Positions 43,601-51,236 of a stretch of 64,000 nucleotides of DNA are shown here, one piece after another. Source of the stretch: Verrucomicrobiaceae bacterium UBA1938 (lineage in GTDB: Bacteria > Verrucomicrobiota > Verrucomicrobiia > Verrucomicrobiales > Verrucomicrobiaceae). The position numbers were made by a program, and so were the translations under genes. The stretch covers positions 36,111 through 100,110 of the forward strand of contig DDFC01000012.1 in NCBI GenBank assembly GCA_002336895.1, read 5' to 3'. Each line of letters begins with the position of its first letter. The first letter of the stretch is position 1. A model generated the notes under the pieces. That model worked only from the letters and a program-made list of their open reading frames with translations. It ran no database searches and was not told the DNA's origin.

Positions 43601-44132
43601 GGATCTCCAGGTAAAAATTCTCCGGCCCGAAGATGTCTCGAAACTCCTGCAAGCTCTTCTCCGCCTCGTCCTTGCGGTCGGAGAGGAGCAGTTCGTTGAT
43701 CTCTCCGTTAATGCATCCGCTCAGGCAGATCAGGCCTTTGGAATACTCTCTCAGCGCATCCTTGTCCACCCGCGGCTTGTACCACTGGCCTTCCAGGTGC
43801 CCTTTGGTGATGAGTTTGGACAGATTCTCAAAGCCCTCATTGCTCGCCGCCAGCAGTGTCAGGTGGGAGGAGCGCTTGCGACCCGCCACCTCGTTTTTGT
43901 CCATCATGGAACCGGGGGCCAGATAGGCCTCGCACCCGATGATGCTCTTCACCTTGGCCTTTTTCGCAGCCATGTAGAAGTCGATGGCTCCGTAGAGGTT
44001 GCCGTGATCCGTGATCGCCACGGCGGGCATCTCCAGTTGCTTCACCCTCTTCATGAGCGCATCAATGCGCACCGCGCCGTCGAGCAGCGAGTAGTCGGTA
44101 TGAAGGTGGAGATGGACGAAGGAATCTGACAT
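40614..44132 (-). CDS. dnaE: DNA polymerase III subunit alpha
   Basis: The replicative polymerase, 1172 aa, typical for DnaE1. The PHP domain starts with HLHTDYSLLDG (9-19), in which the metal-binding histidines are conserved. The polymerase core has GPGRGSAAGSLVAF, the catalytic PDIDIDFC motif, and KMDFLGLKTLTVI. The region with GFNKSHSAAYGIV and the helix-hairpin-helix part with YGLSAIKNVGEGAMEA follow. An OB-fold domain with FATFRVEDFTGQIEMMCW lies near the C-terminus, after the HPLDSYRG segment. It is followed convergently by the DUF218 gene. Confidence 0.97.
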   Translation of the reverse strand: MSDSFVHLHLHTDYSLLDGAVRIDALMKRVKQLEMPAVAITDHGNLYGAIDFYMAAKKAKVKSIIGCEAYLAPGSMMDKNEVAGRKRSSHLTLLAASNEGFENLSKLITKGHLEGQWYKPRVDKDALREYSKGLICLSGCINGEINELLLSDRKDEAEKSLQEFRDIFGPENFYLEIQDHNMEAQRKSARQMIEWGKQYGLKTVATNDVHFLNRSDHESHDIMICIGTGASIYDQNRMTYSPEVYFKTAEEMRALFAEVPEACDATLEIAERCDVKIHLDSTSIDRYPQYPMPDGGDRNEYLRRLTTEGLERRYGRSRALNDEVLHHRMEVELALLKEKNFTSYFLIVWDFINWAREHNIPVGPGRGSAAGSLVAFCLGITDIDPLRFELVFERFLNPERVSPPDIDIDFCQTRRPEVIQYVREKYGDLSVSHIITFGTMGAKSVIRDVGRVLGWSYGDSDALSKMIPNELNIDLEESVKKNPDLAAKLEADANAQELWRHATFLEGLTRGTGVHAAGVVIGDRRLDNFIALTRDKEESILSQYAMKPLTELGMLKMDFLGLKTLTVIHEAEYWIQKRVAGFRVAEAPLEDKNTFDLIKRGETVAVFQMESGGMVNTCKQLGPDTIEEIIAILALYRPGPMQFIPDYIKRKKGEEKVDYPHPLLEKISKETYGILVYQEQVMQAANLLAGFSLGQADLLRRAMGKKDAAEMARQRLIFVEGCLKTNDIQAKLANSIFDLLEKFAQYGFNKSHSAAYGIVTYRTAYLKANYPVEFMAAVLSYEISNPDKIANFVSECFEMDIKVLPPDVNKSSLKFAPERFETEATVPNAIRYGLSAIKNVGEGAMEAAIAEREANGPYASLEDFAARLDNRAVNKKLMEALVKAGAFDFTRESRSVMFAKLEQVLASAASLQKDRRSGQGGLFDDFEIAQPKSKKSEAATPAVVWTPDEILAFEKELLGFYVSGHPLDSYRGHFDSPKLIKIASIEGIDTKEKASSHTIAGIISQLEVRYSKRDNRPFATFRVEDFTGQIEMMCWSDDYEKVKEVLADGAVLALRVRVSKDQKTDGNRVTLNGASPLKPKAAKPRNASDPDPSLPAPPKPPPPPKPILLRLNSNFHTETDLERIEEVLLAYPGTLPVFIEISQNGHKAKLEVDESFRVTPGPELRRALTVWL

Positions 44133-44186
44133 GCGGCGGGGGATAGGATTAACCTCTCATCAAAGGGGTGAACAAGTGCGAGTTCT

Positions 44187-44942
44187 TCACATTCCACCGC
44201 CCCGGGCCCTGCCGTGGCCGCGGTGATGGTGGCGGTAGTAACCGAGCAACCGCCAGCCGATGATCCCAGCGATGGCAGTTGCAGCCGTCAGAAGCACGAG
44301 AACAACCTGCCCCCCTCTGGCGGGCGCAGTCGCCGCTGGCTGAGGCGCAGATCGAGGCGGCGGCGGCGCAGGCACGGTGGTCGCCAGCTGAAAGGGGCGG
44401 CTGACCTCTCCGGGAAACACCACCTGCGGCCGGGGCTCCGCCCTGCCCTGCTGGGAGAGTAGCAGGATCATGCTGGTATTGGCGTCTTTGGCAAAATCCA
44501 CCTGAAAGGTGGTGGTTCCCTCCGGCAGCAGTCCCTGCACGGTGGCCAGTAGATGCACCTCCTGCGTCTCAGGCTTCAGCGGCGTGTTGTCCGCACCATC
44601 CATCGCCTGGATCTGGCAGCCTGGCAGCGGCCTTTTCTCGTCGTTGAAGATCAGGCCGAGCGACCTGTGCAGGTACTGCTGTGCTTTTTCATGGGTGGCC
44701 GCCACCTGTTCCGGCGTCTGGTCCCGGTACCATGAGCCCGGCACCGGTGGCAGGGTGGTGGGGTCTGTGGCCAGAAAGGTGCGCGGATCCACATTGATCC
44801 GCAGCGTGTAGGCTCTCCCAGAGGCAAAATCCGCCTCCACCGTCATATTCGGCACCACGTGGGCCTGCGCCAGCCCCACGACGGCTCCCACCGCCACGAG
44901 AACGGCTTTCAGCAGACTTTTGCCAGGAAATCGATGCATCAT
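44187..44942 (-). CDS. Exported membrane-anchored protein with His-rich C-terminal tail
   Basis: About 251 aa from ATG 44942 (the next codon is also ATG). A signal peptide (LLKAVLVAVGAVVGLAQA) leads to an extracytoplasmic domain of about 160 residues, a Pro/Ala-rich linker, then a C-terminal helix (VVLVLLTAATAIAGIIGW) and a cytoplasmic tail YYRHHHRGHGRARGGGM that could bind metal. I do not recognise the domain. It ends 54 bases upstream of dnaE in the same direction. The 199-base gap before it separates it from the divergent FHA-cyclase. Confidence 0.65.
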   Translation of the reverse strand: MMHRFPGKSLLKAVLVAVGAVVGLAQAHVVPNMTVEADFASGRAYTLRINVDPRTFLATDPTTLPPVPGSWYRDQTPEQVAATHEKAQQYLHRSLGLIFNDEKRPLPGCQIQAMDGADNTPLKPETQEVHLLATVQGLLPEGTTTFQVDFAKDANTSMILLLSQQGRAEPRPQVVFPGEVSRPFQLATTVPAPPPPRSAPQPAATAPARGGQVVLVLLTAATAIAGIIGWRLLGYYRHHHRGHGRARGGGM

Positions 44943-45141
44943 GCCTATGGTGGAGATGTGCCAGCCATTGGCAAATGCATCGTCGTAAGACACTCGGCTT
45001 CCCAGGCTTTAGAGCAGGATATTTAGAATCAAACCCTGCTGGCTGAAAGAACCCGCGAAAAACCTTGTGGCATGACCACGCCCGCGCTTGACTAACGGCG
45101 CGTAAATTGCTTCAAAAGAGCATTCCGCATTAACAACCCGT

Positions 45142-46068
45142 ATGGGAGCCACACTCAAATCACTGGAAAAAGGACTCGAGATCGTCCTCGAGGACTTCAA
45201 TCTGGTCGGCCGCAGCCCGGATGCCAGCATCCGCCTCGTGGACGGGGGTGTTTCGCGCCAGCATGCCACCATCCGCCGGGATGGACAGCTTTTCTGGGTG
45301 TCCGACCTCGGCAGCGCCAACGGCAGCTTCGTCAATGACGTGGCCGTCACCACCGCCCGCGCCCTGCGCCACGGCGACCGCGTGCAGTTCGGCACCAGCA
45401 CCTTCATCTTCGACAGCCAGGACGAAGAGCGCCCCTCCAGCGAGACCAGCAACGTCAGCACCCAGTCTCTCCACACCATCGCCCTGCCGGTCAAGACGGT
45501 CAAAGCCACCCTCCTTGTGGGAGACCTGCGCAACTTCACTACCATCTCCGCGCAGCTCAGCGCCGAGGAGGTGGCCGCCATGCTGCGTGAATGGTACGCC
45601 CAGTGCGAAAAGGTGCTGAAAACCCGCGACGCCATCATCGACAAATTCATCGGCGACGGTGTCTTCGCCTACTGGCCCGGAGACGACATCTCCTCCCGTA
45701 TCAAGGCCACCGAAGCCGCCAGGATACTCAGCAGCCCCGATGTCTCCGACTCTCCCAAGCGCAAATGGCTCAAGGAGAACATGAATCTGGAAGTCCACTG
45801 CCACATCGGTCTCAACGTAGGTGACGTGGCCCTGGGTGCCATGGGCCGTGGCGTAAACACTGCCGTGGGCGAGGCCGTCAACGTGACTTTCCGCATCGAA
45901 AGCCTGACCCGCAAGCTGCAGGTGCCCGTGCTGGCTGGCGCCCCCTTCCTCAACGGATGGGAGGATGGCCTGAAGCTCTACCAAAACGCCGGCATTCATC
46001 CGGTGAAGGGCCAGCCTGATCCGGTGGAGGTCTATTCCCTCATCGACGCACCCACGATGTCCTTTTAG
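45142..46068 (+). CDS. FHA domain fused to a class III adenylate/guanylate cyclase
   Basis: A 308-aa cytoplasmic signalling protein. The N-terminal FHA domain (about 12-90) has the phosphothreonine-binding set GRS (23-25), SRQHA (38-42) and GSANGSF. The C-terminal class III nucleotide cyclase domain (about 120-300) has metal-binding Asp128 (VGDLRNFT) and Asp172 (FIGDG), purine-contact Lys168, and transition-state Asn247/Arg251 in GEAVNVTFRIES. The second purine-selecting residue is near Glu244, where Asp is usual. A phosphoprotein signal thus appears to gate cyclic nucleotide synthesis. Its stop overlaps the convergent GNAT stop. Confidence 0.88.
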   Translation: MGATLKSLEKGLEIVLEDFNLVGRSPDASIRLVDGGVSRQHATIRRDGQLFWVSDLGSANGSFVNDVAVTTARALRHGDRVQFGTSTFIFDSQDEERPSSETSNVSTQSLHTIALPVKTVKATLLVGDLRNFTTISAQLSAEEVAAMLREWYAQCEKVLKTRDAIIDKFIGDGVFAYWPGDDISSRIKATEAARILSSPDVSDSPKRKWLKENMNLEVHCHIGLNVGDVALGAMGRGVNTAVGEAVNVTFRIESLTRKLQVPVLAGAPFLNGWEDGLKLYQNAGIHPVKGQPDPVEVYSLIDAPTMSF

Positions 46069-46574
46069 GACGCCTCGCGGTCCAGCAGCCGCTGCATGTC
46101 TTCCCGTGTCATGCGGTAGAGGAACCATTCGCTCATGCGTGTGGCACCGATCCTCTGCTCATAGACTTGCTGCGCGTTCACGTTCCAGTCCAGCGCCGTC
46201 CACTCCACACGTCCGCAGCCACGTTCGTGTGCCAGGCTCACCACCTTTTTGAGCAGGGTGCCGCCCACACCGCCTTTCCGCCGCTCAGGCAGGACAAACA
46301 GGTCCTCCAGATACAAAGTCGGCAGCGCCAGAAAGCTGGAATACGTCTCCACCAGCACCATGTAGCCACAGGGCTCGGCGTCCTCGTTCACAAACGCCAG
46401 CCACACCTCGATGCGCGGCTTTTCGCCCAGCGCATCTTTCACCAGCCGTGCCTGTGCCGCTTCATCTGGCGGGGGCAGCTTCTCAAACTCCGCCAGCGCC
46501 ACCACCAGCCGACAAAACGCCACCGCATGTTCGTGCGTCAGCGGGCGCAGCTGGATGTGCAGCTTTGCGGTCAT
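46065..46574 (-). CDS. GNAT-family N-acetyltransferase
   Basis: A 169-aa acetyltransferase. The core has PTLYLEDLFVLPERRKGGVGGTLL, where the Arg-Arg-Lys-Gly-Gly-Val-Gly-Gly segment is the acetyl-CoA pyrophosphate loop. It resembles diamine (spermidine/spermine-like) N-acetyltransferases by the LEDLFV strand and the C-terminal NVNAQQVYEQRIGA segment. Start and stop of neighbouring miaB overlap as ATGA. Confidence 0.85.
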   Translation of the reverse strand: MTAKLHIQLRPLTHEHAVAFCRLVVALAEFEKLPPPDEAAQARLVKDALGEKPRIEVWLAFVNEDAEPCGYMVLVETYSSFLALPTLYLEDLFVLPERRKGGVGGTLLKKVVSLAHERGCGRVEWTALDWNVNAQQVYEQRIGATRMSEWFLYRMTREDMQRLLDREAS

Positions 46575-47929
46575 GCATGCAGCACGGGATCTCCAAACAA
46601 TGTGAAGTGACCGGCCTCCGTGACGCGCACCTTGAACACCTCGCCGACATGGCGCTCAGGATTGCCGTCAAAAACCACGATGCGGTTGGAGCCCGTGCGT
46701 CCGGTAAGGCGTTCCTCATTCGTCTTGCTGGGACCTTCGCAGAGGATCTCCACCTCCTGGCCCACCAGCGCATCATACATCGGCAGCGCGATGCGGTTGA
46801 CCACACCCAGCAGATCCTGGTTACGCTCTTCCTTCACTCGCTCCGGCACCTGAATCGCGTCTTCCATCTCGGCGGCGGGTGTGCCGCGGCGCTTGGAGTA
46901 GCGGAAGACGAAGGCGTTGTCGAAACGGATGTTTTCAAACATCTGCCGCGTCTCCAGGTAGTGCTCCTCCGTCTCTCCGGGAAAGCCCACGATCACATCT
47001 GTCGTCACAGCGATGCCCGGACGCGCCGCACGAATGCGCTCCACCAGCTCAGTGAACCGCGCCGTCGTGTAGGGCCGGTGCATGCGCTTCAGGATGGCGT
47101 CGCTGCCGCTCTGCACTGGCAGGTGCACATGCTCGGCCAGCTTGGGCAGATAGGTGAAGGCCTCGATAAGATCCTTCTTGTAACCGATAGGGTGTGGGCT
47201 GGTGAAACGGATGCGCTGTATACCGGACACCTCATGCACCGCCTCCAGCAGCTGTACGAAGGGGCTCTTTCCATCCACGGCAGGAAATTCATGCCTGCCA
47301 TACAGATTCACAATCTGCCCCAGCAGCGTCACCTCCTTCACACCGCGATCTGCGAGACGTTTCACCTCTTCCACGATGTCGGCGATGGGCCTGCCGCGCT
47401 CGCCGCCGCGTGTGTAGGGCACGATGCAGAAGGTGCACTTCATGTTGCAGCCCTGCATAATGCTCACAAAGGCGCTGGCCTGCTTTTCCTTCAGCGTGTG
47501 GTCACGAATGGTGTTCTGTGAGGCAGTCTCTTCTTCCACATCCACGATGGAGAAGCGCTCGTCGTCCATCTGCTTCGCCTCCTTGGCACGGATGATCTCG
47601 TCCACATAGTCCACCACGCGGTGGTACTTCTGCGTGCCTACCACGAGGTCCACGTTCGCCTTGTCCACCAGTTCGCTGCCACGGCTCTGCGCCATGCAGC
47701 CCATGAAGCCGGTGACCAGCGGGATGCGGCGGCGGCGCACCATGCCCATCTTTCCCAGGGCTTTCTGCTCCGCCTGATCACGCACAGAGCAGGTGTTGAT
47801 CAGCACCACGTCCGCGTCCTCATCCCGCGCCGTCATGGTGTAGCCGCGCTCCACGAACATCTGCGACACCTGCTCGGTGTCGCGTTCGTTCATCTGGCAG
47901 CCGTAGGTTTTGATGTGTACGCGGGGCAT
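46571..47929 (-). CDS. miaB: tRNA-2-methylthio-N6-dimethylallyladenosine synthase
   Basis: MiaB adds methylthio to i6A37 of tRNAs reading UNN codons. From ATG 47929 the protein has 452 aa. The N-terminal UPF0004 domain binds a second cluster (KTYGCQMNERD, LINTCSVRDQAEQKA). The radical-SAM motif is CNMKCTFC. GFPGETEEHYLETR and a C-terminal TRAM domain follow. An upstream TTG extension to 47962 is less likely. A strong hairpin sits just 6 bases upstream of the start (47936-47959). Confidence 0.94.
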   Translation of the reverse strand: MPRVHIKTYGCQMNERDTEQVSQMFVERGYTMTARDEDADVVLINTCSVRDQAEQKALGKMGMVRRRRIPLVTGFMGCMAQSRGSELVDKANVDLVVGTQKYHRVVDYVDEIIRAKEAKQMDDERFSIVDVEEETASQNTIRDHTLKEKQASAFVSIMQGCNMKCTFCIVPYTRGGERGRPIADIVEEVKRLADRGVKEVTLLGQIVNLYGRHEFPAVDGKSPFVQLLEAVHEVSGIQRIRFTSPHPIGYKKDLIEAFTYLPKLAEHVHLPVQSGSDAILKRMHRPYTTARFTELVERIRAARPGIAVTTDVIVGFPGETEEHYLETRQMFENIRFDNAFVFRYSKRRGTPAAEMEDAIQVPERVKEERNQDLLGVVNRIALPMYDALVGQEVEILCEGPSKTNEERLTGRTGSNRIVVFDGNPERHVGEVFKVRVTEAGHFTLFGDPVLHA

Positions 47930-47935
47930 TTGGGG

Positions 47936-47959
47936 GGCGGGAGCATACCCACTCCCGCC
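47936..47959 (-). promoter_or_regulatory. GC-rich hairpin in the miaB leader
   Basis: GGCGGGAG (47936-47943) and CTCCCGCC (47952-47959) form a perfect 8-bp stem with an 8-base loop. In the minus-strand RNA it lies 6 bases upstream of the miaB ATG, where a ribosome would bind. It might lower translation or stop read-through from ridA, but there is no T-run. Confidence 0.45.
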
Positions 47960-48001
47960 CAAAACACAACCTCAAGGAGCTCTGCCCCCGCCCGGGCCGG
48001 C

Positions 48002-48442
48002 TCAGCCCTTGATCTCAAAGATCGCCTCGACCTCCACGGCCGCGCCGGTGGGCAGCTGGGCAAAACCCAAGGCGCTGCGGGCGTGGTAGCCGTCGCCTTC
48101 CTTGCCGAAAATCTCATGCAGAAGATCGGAGCAGCCATTGATGACCAGATGCTGGTCGCTGTACTCCAGAGTCGAGTTCACGCAGCCGAGCACCTTGATG
48201 ACCTTGAGCCCGTCCAGCGTGCCATGCGTGTCCCAGACCGAGCGCAGCACCTTTTCAGCGCAGTTTTTCGCCGCCTTGTAGCCATCTTCCGTCGAGACAC
48301 CCGCACCCAGCTTGCCCTTCAGGTCGCTCACATGGCCGGAGGTGAGGAGCTGGTTGCCGCTGCGGATGCAGAGGTTCAGATAGGCGGGAGGCTGCTTGGT
48401 GAAAACGATGCCGAGGGATTCTGCTTTTTGCTGGGGTGTCAT
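48002..48442 (-). CDS. RidA family protein (reactive imine deaminase-like)
   Basis: About 146 aa from ATG 48442 (the frame opens at a GTG eight codons upstream). YjgF/RidA-fold signature: SGNQLLTSGHVSD, then HARSALGFAQLPTGAAVEVEAI, whose Arg and trimer-interface Leu-Pro-Gly match. RidA proteins hydrolyse reactive enamines/imines such as 2-aminoacrylate. This is a longer subfamily (LPS-associated/YjgH-like length) than classic 130-aa RidA. Confidence 0.85.
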   Translation of the reverse strand: MTPQQKAESLGIVFTKQPPAYLNLCIRSGNQLLTSGHVSDLKGKLGAGVSTEDGYKAAKNCAEKVLRSVWDTHGTLDGLKVIKVLGCVNSTLEYSDQHLVINGCSDLLHEIFGKEGDGYHARSALGFAQLPTGAAVEVEAIFEIKG

Positions 48443-48480
48443 GGTAAGAGGTCTGGAAGTGAGCACAAAATACGGACCGG

Positions 48481-48518
48481 AAAATAAAAACTGACAGGCG
48501 AACTCATTCTTCGGTCAG
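48481..48518 (-). terminator. Intrinsic terminator of the beta-lactamase-fold gene
   Basis: In the minus-strand RNA, CTGAC-CGAA pairs with TTCG-GTCAG (with a 3-base bulge), followed by TTTTTATTTT at the 3' side. It begins 5 bases after the stop of the gene ending at 48524. Confidence 0.6.
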
Positions 48519-48523
48519 GAAGT

Positions 48524-49594
48524 TCACAGCCCCCACTCTTTCACCACACCGCCCATCTGCCACATGAGCTTGTCCAGCGCGAGGCCGAGCCCTTCGCTGC
48601 GGCCATTGAGCAAACCAGCCCAGCAGAATCCCCTGGCAGTGTGCACCATGATCGTGGTGGTGCCTGGCAGCGACCCAGTGTGCCACCAGTTTGGCACTTT
48701 GTTCACATTCCAGCCACGCGCATAGCCTCCGCTGACTCCCGGCGTGGTCATGGCACGAATCGAGTCCGGTTTGAGCAGGAGAGGCAGCTGCGAGGCAAAG
48801 CGCACCAAATCCCCCGCCGTGGAAATCCAGCCGCCGTGCGAGTCCATGCGCGCCACGTTCATGCTGTAGGCCGCATCAGGCCTGGCTGTGAGATACATCA
48901 CCTCCTGCGGCAGCCGCTGCGGCAGCCGCTGCGCCAGCGTATTGCCGCCGATCTGCATGCTGGTGATGCCACAGGGCTCCAGCAGCTGCTTTTGAATCAG
49001 TGTCTCATAGGGCTGCCCATGCATCTTTTCCAGCACACGCCCCAGCACGCAGTAGCCAAAGTTGGAATACGCAAAGCGCTCCCCCGGCTTGTTTACCAGC
49101 TTCTGATTCGCCAGCGTCCAGGCAATGAGCTCCGCATGACTCATCTGCGGATTTTTAAACATGGGGTCATTCTTGTCATTCGCCCACCCGCCGCTGGTGT
49201 GGGTGAGAAGTTGGTCCACCGTCACTGACGCCACCTCTCCGGCATAGTCGCCTCCCAGAACACCATCAGGGCCAAACACAGGGCTGTCAGACTTCAGGCG
49301 TCCCTCTTCGATGCATTTCATCACCGCCGTGGCAGTGATCGGCTTGGAGACGCTGGCGATGCGGAACCTGTGCTGACTCGTGACGACCTCTCTCCCCTCC
49401 GCATCGGCAAACCCATACCCTGCCTCAAACTCCACCTTTCCATTCATTCCATACGCGATGCTCATGCCCCGGATGCCCTGCTCACGCAGAAAGCCTTCGG
49501 CAATGGCGCGGATCTTCTGCTCTTCGGACTGAGGCAGTGCGTGCGCCGCCACGGGCCATCCAACCAGGGAACTCACAAAAGCGCGTCGTTTCAT
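48524..49594 (-). CDS. Serine hydrolase of the beta-lactamase/AmpC-like family
   Basis: About 356 aa from ATG 49594, which starts a signal-like segment (MKRRAFVSSLVGWPVAAHA). Catalytic motifs: SVSK (Ser nucleophile and Lys), YSN in FAYSNFGYC, and HTG in WWHTGSLPG. This is the class C/esterase-like group (EstB, D-aminopeptidase-like); true resistance is not implied. A small in-frame tandem repeat encodes QRLPQRLPQ. The gene is divergent from the GH99/71-like gene and ends at a good terminator. Confidence 0.85.
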   Translation of the reverse strand: MKRRAFVSSLVGWPVAAHALPQSEEQKIRAIAEGFLREQGIRGMSIAYGMNGKVEFEAGYGFADAEGREVVTSQHRFRIASVSKPITATAVMKCIEEGRLKSDSPVFGPDGVLGGDYAGEVASVTVDQLLTHTSGGWANDKNDPMFKNPQMSHAELIAWTLANQKLVNKPGERFAYSNFGYCVLGRVLEKMHGQPYETLIQKQLLEPCGITSMQIGGNTLAQRLPQRLPQEVMYLTARPDAAYSMNVARMDSHGGWISTAGDLVRFASQLPLLLKPDSIRAMTTPGVSGGYARGWNVNKVPNWWHTGSLPGTTTIMVHTARGFCWAGLLNGRSEGLGLALDKLMWQMGGVVKEWGL

Positions 49595-49646
49595 GCAGCT
49601 CACATCACACCTTGACGCACCGCCCCCGTCAACGAAAACATCCCGC

Positions 49647-50885
49647 ATGCTGCGACCCCTCTTCCTGACCTTCCTGCTGTCTCTCAGCGCACACGCCCAG
49701 ACCGTCGATACAAGCACGCTCACTGGCAAGGTCGTCTGTGGCTATCAGGGCTGGTTCCGCTGTGAGGGTGATGGCAGCAACAACGGCTGGCACCACTACG
49801 CCGCTGGCAGCAAAATCCTCGAACCAGGACACGCCCATATCGAGATGTGGCCGGATGTGAGCGAACTGCCCAAAGAGGCACGTGTGCAGACTCCCTTCAA
49901 GCATGCGGATGGCCGCACGGCGGAGGTTTTCAGCTCCGTGCATCCCGCCGTGGCACAGCTTCACTTCAAATGGATGCGCGACTACGGCATCGACGGTGCC
50001 TTCATCCAGCGCTTTGCCACCACCACGCGCGACAAACGCTTCCGCGAGCCCATGGATCAGGTGCTCGCCCACTGCCAGACCGCCGCCGTAGCTAATGGTC
50101 GTGGACTGACCCTGATGTACGACCTCAGCGGCATCAAGGAAGGCGACATTCAACTCGTCATCGACGACTGGAAGCGCCTGCTCACCGAAAAGCGCCTCGC
50201 CCCCAGAAGCTCCAGCTATTTCAAACACCACGGCAAACCGCTCGTTGCCCTCTGGGGCCTCGGCTTTAACGACCGTGCGCCGATGCTCGATGAATGGTCC
50301 CGCCTCATCACCTTCCTGCGGGACGATCCCGAATTCGGCGGCTGCGCCATCATGCTCGGCGTGCCCTACTACTGGCGCACGCTGGACCGCGATAGCATCC
50401 AAGACCCACGCCTTCTCGAAATCATCGCCCACGCCGACATCGTCAGCCCCTGGGCGGTGGGACGGTTTGGCAGGTCGCAGGATGCCGTCAAAAATGGGGA
50501 GAAGATTTTGCAGCCTGACGTTGCCTGGTGCACGGAACACAAAGTCGATTATCTGCCCGTCCTCTTTCCCGGCTTCAGCTGGAGCAATCTCTCCAAGTCA
50601 CGCGGGAAGGAGGCAAAGTTTGACCAGATTCCCCGCCTCGGCGGCGAGTTCCTCTGGTCCCAGGCGCTCGCCGCCAAACAGGCCGGGGCGCAGATGCTCT
50701 ACGTGGCCATGTTTGATGAAATGGACGAAGGCACCGCCATTTTCAAAACTGACAGCCAGCCGCCCCTCGGCGAAAGCCGCTTCCTCGCAGAGCCCGCACT
50801 GCCAAACGATCACTACCTCTGGCTCACAGGCATGCTGGGCAAACTGCTGCGCGGAGAAACGCCCGAAACCCTGCCTAAACGCTGA
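49647..50885 (+). CDS. Secreted GH99/GH71-like glycoside hydrolase-fold protein
   Basis: About 412 aa from ATG 49647, beginning a signal peptide (LRPLFLTFLLSLSAHAQ). The mature protein starts with VVCGYQGWFRCEGDG and has WMRDYGIDGAFIQRF, LTLMYDLSGIKEGD and ALWGLGF, as in the GH71/GH99-like family of bacterial proteins often found with xylan- or mannan-related genes. The terminal FPGFSWSNL and AMFDEMDEGTAIFK segments hold acidic residues that could be catalytic. The substrate is unknown. Confidence 0.78.
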   Translation: MLRPLFLTFLLSLSAHAQTVDTSTLTGKVVCGYQGWFRCEGDGSNNGWHHYAAGSKILEPGHAHIEMWPDVSELPKEARVQTPFKHADGRTAEVFSSVHPAVAQLHFKWMRDYGIDGAFIQRFATTTRDKRFREPMDQVLAHCQTAAVANGRGLTLMYDLSGIKEGDIQLVIDDWKRLLTEKRLAPRSSSYFKHHGKPLVALWGLGFNDRAPMLDEWSRLITFLRDDPEFGGCAIMLGVPYYWRTLDRDSIQDPRLLEIIAHADIVSPWAVGRFGRSQDAVKNGEKILQPDVAWCTEHKVDYLPVLFPGFSWSNLSKSRGKEAKFDQIPRLGGEFLWSQALAAKQAGAQMLYVAMFDEMDEGTAIFKTDSQPPLGESRFLAEPALPNDHYLWLTGMLGKLLRGETPETLPKR

Positions 50886-50896
50886 CGCTTGCGGAC

Positions 50897-51133
50897 TCAG
50901 GAAAGGTCCGAAGCCAGCACTGAATTCGCCGCACGCAGCGCCAGCTCTTTGGCCTGAGCGATCACACGCACGGACGTGGAATCAAACAGATAGGCATGGC
51001 AGCTCGGGCAGGTGATGGCACGCGTGACCACGATGGAACCGCACCCTTCGCAGACCTTGTACTGCTCCGGATGCGTGGCGATCTTCTCAGCCTGCTTCAG
51101 GCGAGAGTCCGGTTTGTGATCGTGCGCGCTCAT
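50897..51133 (-). CDS. Small zinc-ribbon protein
   Basis: A 78-aa protein with a zinc-ribbon pair: CEGC at 28-31 and CPSC at 42-45, flanked by charged segments. The last part is helical (SVRVIAQAKELALRAANSVL). I do not recognise the family; such small proteins are often RNA- or protein-binding. It starts 103 bases downstream of the Gfo/Idh gene stop on the same strand. Confidence 0.7.
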   Translation of the reverse strand: MSAHDHKPDSRLKQAEKIATHPEQYKVCEGCGSIVVTRAITCPSCHAYLFDSTSVRVIAQAKELALRAANSVLASDLS

Positions 51134-51236
51134 TGAATGATGGATACGATGCTACGACGACATTGGACGAGTGCAACGCCGCTGATAAACAACTTACATT
51201 CTATTTTGTGCTTGCTTTGCGGGGGCTTGGCTCTTT

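Noticed and set aside
42834..44129. A 431-codon plus-strand frame over dnaE
   Set aside because: Antisense to dnaE, with no recognisable domain.
48900..48945. Short tandem repeat in the beta-lactamase-fold gene
   Set aside because: Two in-frame copies encoding QRLP; too small to be an array or mobile element.
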